From Clostridiales bacterium UBA8960 (GTDB lineage: Bacteria; Bacillota; Clostridia; Peptostreptococcales; Acidaminobacteraceae): a DNA stretch of 6,371 nt. The position numbers and the translations under genes are program-made. This document shows, one piece after another, positions 1 to 5,799 of the stretch. The notes beneath the pieces are model-generated. The model made no database searches, had not been told where the DNA came from, and worked only from the letters and a program-made list of their open reading frames with translations. The stretch covers positions 1-6,371 of the forward strand of contig DMYC01000254.1 in NCBI GenBank assembly GCA_003482695.1, written 5' to 3'. Position 1 is the stretch's first letter; every line of letters begins with the position of its first letter.

Positions 1-812
1 TTGATGCATATAATCCAGCTAACAACCTCGTTAACACAATAACACCATACGGCGTCGTATTTGATAATGACGGCGAAGACTACACAAGCTATCCAGCACT
101 TAAACCGTACAAGGAAGCTGAAGCAGGTACCTATGATCCTGAACTTGCTAAATCGTACATGGATAAAGCCATTGCTGCCATTGCACCTGATGGAAAAATC
201 AAAGGGGTAGAAGCGGGTAAAGTCAATATGAGTCCAATCGCATCATACGATGTTGATGGTATGCTTCCGATTACGATTACATTTGTCGATTCAATGGACG
301 CTGACAACATCATGATGGCAGAGCTTTTTGAACTCACATTAGAAGAAACATTTGGTACAGATGTCGTAGATGTCGTACTTGCACAGTTCAGCAACTCTAA
401 GTACGACGACGTCGTTATGCCTGGTTTCTTCGATATTGTATACGATTCGTTCTCATTTAAATACGCGGATCCATCCGCTCAACTTGGGCGTTTAGTAACA
501 AATGGCGCAATCAATGACGGTCGTTATTCAGATGCGACGTTTGATGCCATGGTTGACGCTGCACTTGCTGAAAATGACTTAAACAAACGTTACGAGCTAT
601 TCAGTGAAGCGGAAGCTTATTACCTTAGCAAAGTTTACACAATACCTTTCAAAGCGGCAGGTGGTGGTTACTCGATGAGCAGAACCGACCAGTTCACAAC
701 ACCTTATGGTGGATTTGGTATTACACGCTTCAAGTATAAAGGGATGTCGAAGCTTGACCACATCCTGACAGCGGATGAATATATGCAAATGAAAGAGAAT
801 GCGGGCTTTTAA
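1..812 (+). CDS. oppA: Solute-binding protein, family 5 (OppA-like), C-terminal part, 5' incomplete
   Basis: This is the C-terminal 269 residues of an extracytoplasmic peptide-binding protein that delivers substrate to the OppB/OppC channel. The frame is open from position 3 to the TAA at 810-812, with no in-frame stop. An internal ATG at 159 is not the true start, because coherent family sequence (a PxNxLVNTITPYG-like stretch) precedes it. Family 5 hallmarks are a YADPSAQLG segment near 460-490, then a FDAMVDAA...D..KR helix, then the A.AYYLSKVYTIPF stretch near 610-650, which resembles the usual 'eAe..l....ipiPl' segment. Gram-positive members usually have 500-600 residues, so about half is missing, including any signal peptide and lipobox cysteine. 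Arginine codons are mostly CGT, unlike the AGA-rich genes downstream, which suggests high expression. Substrate preference cannot be read. The family call is firm; the symbol is by context. Confidence 0.88.
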   Translation, partial: DAYNPANNLVNTITPYGVVFDNDGEDYTSYPALKPYKEAEAGTYDPELAKSYMDKAIAAIAPDGKIKGVEAGKVNMSPIASYDVDGMLPITITFVDSMDADNIMMAELFELTLEETFGTDVVDVVLAQFSNSKYDDVVMPGFFDIVYDSFSFKYADPSAQLGRLVTNGAINDGRYSDATFDAMVDAALAENDLNKRYELFSEAEAYYLSKVYTIPFKAAGGGYSMSRTDQFTTPYGGFGITRFKYKGMSKLDHILTADEYMQMKENAGF

Positions 813-814
813 TA

Positions 815-1753
815 ATGATTAGATATTTATCAAAGAGGATGATTCATTCAGTCGTGACAGTGTTTATCGTATCCTTTCTGATTTTCGCACTGCTCCGGTT
901 GATGCCGACGACAGGCTACTTTACAAGAAATGACTACGAGCGTCTCAGTGCAACACAAAGAGAGATGTATCTCGAGGAAATCGGCGTTAAAGGAAATGTA
1001 GTCATCAATTATGGAAAATTTGTCGTAAACACATTTAAAGGGGATTTGGGAGACTCCATTACGGTGTCTCCCGGCACTCCGGTTGCCAGCATCATCAGTG
1101 AAAAGGCAGGATACTCCATTTCCTTTGGTTTGGCAGGCGTTTTTCTGAGCGTGATTATGGGCATCGTCCTTGGGACCTTAATGGCACAATACAAAAATAC
1201 GGTCATCGACATGATCGGCACGTTTTACGTGGTGTTTGTCAGAAGTGTTCCAAACCTGATTTATCTGTTCATGATTCAGATTTTCGTAACCGATTGGCTA
1301 GGGTTGCCGACGCAGTTTGTTGAGACGGATGCGAGAACTTGGTTCTTACCGGTACTCTCGATTGCGGTTGTCAGCAGTGCCAATTACGCGATTTGGATCA
1401 GACGGTTTATGGTGGACGAGAAATCCAAGGATTACGTACGCTTCAATACCAGCAAAGGCATCAGCGATACGCGGAATTTCTACGGCCATATCTTCAGAAA
1501 TGCCATAACCCCTATCGCACAGCGTATCCCTGTGGAAATTCTTCTTACGATTGCAGGCTTCTTAGTGGTGGAGAATCTATATGGGATTCCTGGAATGGGC
1601 AGACTTCTGGTAACCGCGATACAAAGACAGGACAACAACTTAGTGCAGGTATTGGTGTTGATATTCTCGGTATTGGGTGTGGTGGGTATCATGCTGGGTG
1701 ACATATTAATGACACTAATTGACCCAAGAATCAAATTGTCAAAGGAGGCATAG
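815..1753 (+). CDS. oppB: Oligopeptide ABC transporter permease, OppB type
   Basis: This gene encodes a 312-residue integral membrane permease, the usual length for OppB/DppB. Hydrophobic segments lie near residues 11-30, 103-124, 131-157, 177-196, 240-256 and 275-303, matching the six-helix plan with a large extracytoplasmic loop after helix 1. The cytoplasmic coupling (EAA) loop spans about 207-235 and ends HIFRNAITPI. The typical E..YGIPGMGRLL..AI...D block follows at 253-273, and the protein closes with DPRIKL. The ATG at 815 gives the expected N-terminus MIRYLSKR and lies 2 nt after the oppA stop. No Shine-Dalgarno sequence sits at normal spacing (an AAAGAG is 17 nt away), so translational coupling is likely. 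The small motif usually read as ARAKG is NTSKG here. The overall pattern resembles Gram-positive OppB; substrate is unknown. Confidence 0.95.
   Translation: MIRYLSKRMIHSVVTVFIVSFLIFALLRLMPTTGYFTRNDYERLSATQREMYLEEIGVKGNVVINYGKFVVNTFKGDLGDSITVSPGTPVASIISEKAGYSISFGLAGVFLSVIMGIVLGTLMAQYKNTVIDMIGTFYVVFVRSVPNLIYLFMIQIFVTDWLGLPTQFVETDARTWFLPVLSIAVVSSANYAIWIRRFMVDEKSKDYVRFNTSKGISDTRNFYGHIFRNAITPIAQRIPVEILLTIAGFLVVENLYGIPGMGRLLVTAIQRQDNNLVQVLVLIFSVLGVVGIMLGDILMTLIDPRIKLSKEA
1741..1748 (+). promoter_or_regulatory. Ribosome-binding site for oppC
   Basis: AAAGGAGG lies 6 nt upstream of the ATG at 1755, inside the last codons of oppB. It decides the start of oppC: an in-frame ATG further upstream at 1719 lies inside oppB and has no such site. 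Confidence 0.9.
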
Positions 1754-1754
1754 C

Positions 1755-2639
1755 ATGGAAAACAGAAATTTATTTCAGTATGCCAACAGAACAATTGAAG
1801 AGTTTCATGTGGATGCAGAAAACGTCTATTCTTACTGGCATGAGACTTTTAAAAAGTTTTTCAGAAGTAAAATGGCAGTGATCTTAACGGTCAGTGTTGT
1901 GGGATTACTGCTCTTTACTTTCTTTTACACGTGGTTATCGGATACGGATCCGTATGCCAAATCAAAAATGATTCTAGATTGGAACAAGCCTCCTAGTGCG
2001 GAGCATCTTTTTGGAACAGATAACTTGGGGCGTGATATTTTTGCAAGAACTTGGTATGGTGTGAGGACATCGCTCCTTCTTAGCCTTACCGTAGGAAGTA
2101 TCGATATGTTTTTTGGAATTCTTGCGGGCTTATTCTGGGGTTACGTGAGACAAGCGGATCGTTTTATGACAGAGCTTTACAATATTATCTCAAATATTCC
2201 AAGGACCATCATCTTGATCCTTTTATCCTATCTTTTGTCACCGGGCTTTTCAACCATCGTCATCGGACTATGCCTTACTGGATGGATCAGTGTCGCTCGA
2301 TTCATTCGAAACAAGGTTTTGACGATACGAGATGCAGAGTACAACATCGCTTCAAGATCACTTGGAACGAATACGAGAACCATCATGGGCAAGAATATTC
2401 TTCCGTTTCTAGTGAGCATCATTATACTTGAAACGGCCATTACAGTGCCTTACACGATAGGCTCTGAAGTGTTTCTCGGGTATATCGGACTGGGGTTACC
2501 ACAAAGCACCATTTCACTTGGAACTTTAGTACAGGCTGGAATATCATCGTTCCAGGCGTATCCATCCCAGCTGTTTTATCCGACGCTGATTTTATCGTTC
2601 ATAACAGTTTCATTCTACCTGCTTGGAAATAAACTATGA
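1755..2639 (+). CDS. oppC: Oligopeptide ABC transporter permease, OppC type; C-terminal tail cut by TGA
   Basis: This is the second channel permease, 294 residues from the ATG at 1755, one base after the oppB stop. A cytoplasmic N-terminus of about 39 residues (FFRSKMAV before helix 1) precedes a membrane segment at 40-60. The diagnostic LFGTDNLGRDIFAR..YG.R.SL stretch is at 85-107. More membrane segments lie near 105-127, 148-182, 214-235 and 271-290. The EAA coupling loop is about 195-223 (IASRSLG...ILPF), and GYIGLGLPQ (242-250) matches the usual 'sFLGLG..p' motif. The protein stops at YLLGNKL, where the family normally continues 'G(D/N).LRDALDPR'. The TGA at 2637-2639 replaces the expected Arg codon, and D-V-S-E-P-K follows in the same frame. 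The membrane core is complete, so the protein may still work; the tail looks lost by mutation or sequence error. Confidence 0.93.
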   Translation: MENRNLFQYANRTIEEFHVDAENVYSYWHETFKKFFRSKMAVILTVSVVGLLLFTFFYTWLSDTDPYAKSKMILDWNKPPSAEHLFGTDNLGRDIFARTWYGVRTSLLLSLTVGSIDMFFGILAGLFWGYVRQADRFMTELYNIISNIPRTIILILLSYLLSPGFSTIVIGLCLTGWISVARFIRNKVLTIRDAEYNIASRSLGTNTRTIMGKNILPFLVSIIILETAITVPYTIGSEVFLGYIGLGLPQSTISLGTLVQAGISSFQAYPSQLFYPTLILSFITVSFYLLGNKL

Positions 2640-2669
2640 GATGTAAGCGAGCCAAAGAATTATGAGTAA
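2637..2669 (+). other. In-frame continuation of the oppC tail after its TGA
   Basis: Reading on in the oppC frame past the TGA at 2637-2639 gives D V S E P K N Y E and then TAA at 2667-2669. With Arg at the TGA position the end would read L-R-D-V-S-E-P-K, close to the family's conserved L-R-D-A-L-D-P-R. CGA to TGA is a single C-to-T transition. The restored gene would overlap the oppDF start at 2662 by 8 nt, a typical arrangement for translationally coupled operon genes. That this stretch is former or still-used coding sequence is my inference. Confidence 0.6.
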
Positions 2670-4575
2670 AATACTTGAAATTAAAAATATGAGTGTGGCA
2701 TTTGAACTTAGAGGAAAAACACTCCATGTAGTGCGCGGTGTGGATTTTGATCTGAATCAAAATGAAGTGCACGCTATTGTCGGAGAAAGTGGCAGTGGAA
2801 AAAGTGTGTTTACGAAAGCGATCGCAGGAATGCTGGACGCCAATGGAACTATCACGGAAGGTTCAGTCATGTTTTCCGGTCAAGATCTTAGGTCGATCAA
2901 CAAGCGCGATTGGCTGGACATTAGAGGCAAAAGATTGGCCTTTGTTTTCCAAGATCCGATGACGTCACTCAATCCACTTAAGAAAATTGGTAAACAGCTT
3001 GTGGAAGTGCTAAAACTGCATCAGGGCATGAGCGCTACTGACGCCAAGAAGGCTGCGATAAAGCTACTTTCTGATGTGGGCATCGCAGATCCTGAGGTGC
3101 GCTTCAACCAGTATCCATTTGAGTTTAGCGGTGGCATGCGACAACGCGTGGTTATTGCAAACGCCATCGCTTGTAAACCGGATGTGCTCATTTGCGATGA
3201 GCCGACGACGGCGCTTGATGTGACGATACAGGCACAGATTCTCGAACTTTTAAAGGATCTAAAAGCGCGATATGGCATGAGTATGATTTTTATCACCCAC
3301 GATTTAGGGGTGGTGGCAAACATCGCGGATCGCGTCAGTGTCATGTACGCAGGCGAGTTTGTAGAGACTGGAACGGTGGAGGATATTTTCTACCGCGCGC
3401 AGTCGCCGTATACGTGGGCACTACTGAAATCATTGCCTCAGCTAGGGCGAAAAGGGGAGGAACTGTTTTCACTTAAGGGCACACCTCCGAGCTTGACTGG
3501 AAATATAGTGGGAGATCCTTTTGCACCGAGAAATGAGAACGCACTGGAAATCGACTTTCTTGAGACGCCACCTTTTTATGCGCTATCAGAAACCCATCGC
3601 GTTAAGACCTGGGCGGTGGATGAGCGCGCACCGAAGAGAGATGATTTTCATTTTCTGGATTGCATAGATGATTATAAAGTCCTCAATGAAGGCGTTGAGT
3701 TATACCATAAACAGCGTGAGAAGATCATGACATTTGATGGCCTTACTGTGGAGTTCCGCAAGGGGCGCCGTGTCATTAAAGCCGTGAATGACGTCTCATT
3801 CGATATATTCGAGGGTGAAACGTTTGCGCTGGTGGGAGAAAGCGGGAGTGGTAAAACCACTATTGGCAGAACCGTCATCGGTGAGAATAAAGTGAAAAGT
3901 GGCGACATTTATTTTAAAAATCAAAGCTTGAAAAAGGGGTTAAACAAATCGCTTAAAAAGGAAATTCAGATGATTTTCCAAGACCCGATGGCTTCCCTCA
4001 ACGAGCGCGCCAAGATCGAATATATCATTACAGAAGGGCTTCGCGCGTACTATTCAAAAGGTGAACTCGAAGAGAAAAAGTCGGTTCTGAATGCGATTTT
4101 GGATGAAGTCAAGCTGCCTAGAAATGTGATCAGCAGGTTCCCGCATGAGTTCAGTGGCGGTCAAAGACAGCGTATCGGTATCGCGAGGGCTCTGGTTATG
4201 GAGCCGAAATTCGTCATCGCCGATGAACCGATATCGGCACTGGATGTTTCCATACGTGCAGGGGTCATCAATTTATTAAACCGTTTAAAAAGCGAGTTCA
4301 ATACGACGTATATGTTTATTGCACACGATTTATCCATCGTCAAGTTCATCGCGGATCGCGTGGGCATACTCTATAAAGGCAGAATGGTGGAGCTGGGCTA
4401 CGCGCACCATATTTTCAACAATCCTCAGCACGAGTATACAAAGAGTCTACTTAACGCCATTCCTCATCCGGACCCACAAGTAGAGAAAAAGAAAAAAGTC
4501 ATTCGGTATGAAGGGACTTTTACAGGAAATGAGCAAATGGTGGAAGTAAGTGAAGGTCATTTCGTGTTACGATGA
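2662..4575 (+). CDS. oppDF: Fused OppD-OppF ATP-binding protein of the oligopeptide importer
   Basis: This 637-residue protein joins both ABC ATPases that drive the importer at the inner membrane face. Domain 1 (OppD, about 1-320) has Walker A GESGSGKS at 41-48, Q-loop Gln97, signature FSGGMRQR at 155-162, Walker B with Glu180 and His213. An OppD-type C-terminal region at 245-320 (SPYTWALL...GTPPSL...DPFAPR) follows. A linker of about 35 residues leads to domain 2 (OppF, about 355-637), with Walker A GESGSGKT at 392-399, Gln440, signature FSGGQRQR at 497-504, Glu522 and His555. Both sites look catalytically intact. Separate OppD and OppF are usual in Gram-positive Opp systems. The four iron-sulfur cysteines of many DppD/OppD proteins are replaced by Asp285, Asn291, Asp298 and Thr316. 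The Shine-Dalgarno is weak (AAGCGAG, 10 nt upstream), suggesting coupling to oppC. The gene ends with tandem TGA codons. Confidence 0.96.
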   Translation: MSKILEIKNMSVAFELRGKTLHVVRGVDFDLNQNEVHAIVGESGSGKSVFTKAIAGMLDANGTITEGSVMFSGQDLRSINKRDWLDIRGKRLAFVFQDPMTSLNPLKKIGKQLVEVLKLHQGMSATDAKKAAIKLLSDVGIADPEVRFNQYPFEFSGGMRQRVVIANAIACKPDVLICDEPTTALDVTIQAQILELLKDLKARYGMSMIFITHDLGVVANIADRVSVMYAGEFVETGTVEDIFYRAQSPYTWALLKSLPQLGRKGEELFSLKGTPPSLTGNIVGDPFAPRNENALEIDFLETPPFYALSETHRVKTWAVDERAPKRDDFHFLDCIDDYKVLNEGVELYHKQREKIMTFDGLTVEFRKGRRVIKAVNDVSFDIFEGETFALVGESGSGKTTIGRTVIGENKVKSGDIYFKNQSLKKGLNKSLKKEIQMIFQDPMASLNERAKIEYIITEGLRAYYSKGELEEKKSVLNAILDEVKLPRNVISRFPHEFSGGQRQRIGIARALVMEPKFVIADEPISALDVSIRAGVINLLNRLKSEFNTTYMFIAHDLSIVKFIADRVGILYKGRMVELGYAHHIFNNPQHEYTKSLLNAIPHPDPQVEKKKKVIRYEGTFTGNEQMVEVSEGHFVLR

Positions 4576-4593
4576 TGAAGCGCTTAGGCTAAT

Positions 4594-4598
4594 GGAGG
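4594..4598 (+). promoter_or_regulatory. Ribosome-binding site for the M20 hydrolase gene
   Basis: GGAGG, within TGGAGGA, lies 4 nt upstream of the ATG at 4603, in the 27-nt gap after oppDF. The spacing is slightly short but the core is strong, so this gene can be initiated independently of upstream ribosomes. Confidence 0.85.
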
Positions 4599-4602
4599 AA
4601 AC

Positions 4603-5787
4603 ATGATTGATAAAATAAAGGCGCATATTGAAGCGAACAAATCTGAGATTCTCGAGGTGAGCCATAAGGTACACGGCATGCCCGAGTTAGGCTTTCAGGA
4701 ATATAAGACATCGGCTTACTTGTGCGATTTTCTAGAGCGTTTGGGGTATCGAGTCGAATGCGGCATCGGGCCGTTTGAGACGGCATTTAAAGCCAGAATC
4801 GGTAATCCGGATTCGGGGGTTCGCGTCGCGGTACTGGCAGAGTATGATGCGCTCCCCAATATCGGACACGGCTGTGGACACAATATCATCTCTGCCGTGG
4901 CTTGTGGCGTAGCCAAAGGCTTTGAATATGCTTTGAAGACGGGGCAGATTGACGGCGAGCTTATTTTGATGGGCACCCCTGCAGAAGAGACAGGCGGTGG
5001 GAAAATTGAACTTTTGAATATAGGGGCTTTTGAGGACGTGGATTTCGTGATGATGGTTCATCCTGGCTCGACAAATATGGTGATGCGTGGGGGAACAGCT
5101 CTTGTGGAACTCGATATTGTGTTCGAAGGCAAGCGTGCCCATTCATCATCTCCGGAGAATGGAATCAACGCTCTAAAAGCATTGATTCACACATTCAACG
5201 GCATCGACATGCTTCAAAGTGAGTTTCCACTCGGAATCAACATCAACGGCATCATCAAAGAAGGGGGCGAGGCTTCAAACATCATCCCCGCCAGAGCATC
5301 AGGCGAGTTTATCATCCGTGGGTTAAGGCTTATGGACCTGAAAGCGGTCAAACAAAAGCTGATCAATGTGATAAAGGCTTCTGAAGTGCTTACAGGTGCA
5401 AAAGCGGTTTATGAGTTTAAATTGCCTTATGCTGAAAGATATCCGAATGCCATTATGGACGAGCGGTTTAAAACGATTATGGAAGCCATGGGTGAGACGG
5501 TGCAATATCCAGATCCATCTGCAAAGCTTGGGTCTTCGGATATTGGAAACGTATCCCTTTTTAGACCGAGCATTCATCCTTATGTGAAAATTGGCGATGA
5601 CTTAAGGGCGCATACGAGATCTTTTGCAGAGGCATCGGTGAGTGTACAGGCGGACGAGATGGTGATTACGGCTTCAAAAGCCATGGCTGAGTTGGTCTAT
5701 TCGATTTTCACCGAACCTGATTTTAGAGCACAAATCAATGAAGCTTTCAAAGCGCAAGTCCCAGACTACTCAAATTTTGTTTTTTAG
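4603..5787 (+). CDS. M20-family metallo-amidohydrolase / peptidase (M20D, PM20D2-like)
   Basis: This 394-residue enzyme probably hydrolyses an amide or dipeptide bond with a two-metal centre in the cytoplasm; no signal peptide is visible. The N-terminal MPELGFQE motif is at 26-33 and EYDALP at 80-85. The predicted metal ligands are Cys91 and His93 in GHGCGHN, Glu129 in PAEETGGGK, His153 in VHPG and His337 in the late RAHTRSF stretch. A Cys ligand in place of Asp is typical of subfamily M20D. The inserted dimerisation domain (about 165-290) carries GKRAHSSSPENGINAL with His180 and NIIPARA at 226-232. Length is normal for aminoacylase-1-like proteins. Relatives act on aminobenzoyl-glutamate (AbgB), N-acyl amino acids or beta-alanyl dipeptides, so the substrate is open. 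Its place after the importer suggests it cuts imported compounds. Confidence 0.93.
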   Translation: MIDKIKAHIEANKSEILEVSHKVHGMPELGFQEYKTSAYLCDFLERLGYRVECGIGPFETAFKARIGNPDSGVRVAVLAEYDALPNIGHGCGHNIISAVACGVAKGFEYALKTGQIDGELILMGTPAEETGGGKIELLNIGAFEDVDFVMMVHPGSTNMVMRGGTALVELDIVFEGKRAHSSSPENGINALKALIHTFNGIDMLQSEFPLGININGIIKEGGEASNIIPARASGEFIIRGLRLMDLKAVKQKLINVIKASEVLTGAKAVYEFKLPYAERYPNAIMDERFKTIMEAMGETVQYPDPSAKLGSSDIGNVSLFRPSIHPYVKIGDDLRAHTRSFAEASVSVQADEMVITASKAMAELVYSIFTEPDFRAQINEAFKAQVPDYSNFVF

Positions 5788-5790
5788 GAG
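5784..5790 (+). promoter_or_regulatory. Ribosome-binding site for the S51 peptidase gene
   Basis: TTAGGAG overlaps the TAG stop of the M20 gene and lies 9 nt upstream of the ATG at 5800. It supports that start and implies tight linkage of the two hydrolase genes in translation. Confidence 0.75.
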
Positions 5791-5799
5791 CGTGCATTC

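Noticed and set aside
131..394. Minus-strand open frame opposite the binding-protein gene
   Set aside because: Its translation is low-complexity Ser/Thr-rich with no recognisable domain, and it lies opposite a clear family 5 coding frame.
406..415. Perfect 10-bp palindrome ACGACGTCGT
   Set aside because: It lies inside coding sequence for Asp-Asp-Val-Val, and is short enough to arise from codon choice.
1..812. Binding-protein gene as a truncated pseudogene starting at 159
   Set aside because: The frame is open and family-like up to the window edge, so the missing N-terminus is due to the window boundary.
1719..1754. Longer oppC start at the ATG at 1719
   Set aside because: It lies within the oppB coding end, adds 12 residues that look unlike the family, and has no ribosome site; AAAGGAGG at 1741-1748 serves the ATG at 1755.
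2637..2639. TGA reassigned to Trp or Gly (alternative genetic code)
   Set aside because: All other Trp codons in the window are TGG, no other family-conserved position carries an in-frame TGA, and oppDF ends at a tandem TGA exactly where an OppF-type tail should end.
4578..4585. Palindrome AAGCGCTT in the oppDF to M20 gap as a terminator or operator
   Set aside because: Only 8 bp with no loop and no T-run; too short to support a terminator or a binding site.
4732..5142. Minus-strand 136-codon open frame opposite the M20 gene
   Set aside because: It lies opposite the catalytic core of a well-supported enzyme, is rich in Cys, His and Pro as shadow frames often are, and has no ribosome site context that I can see.
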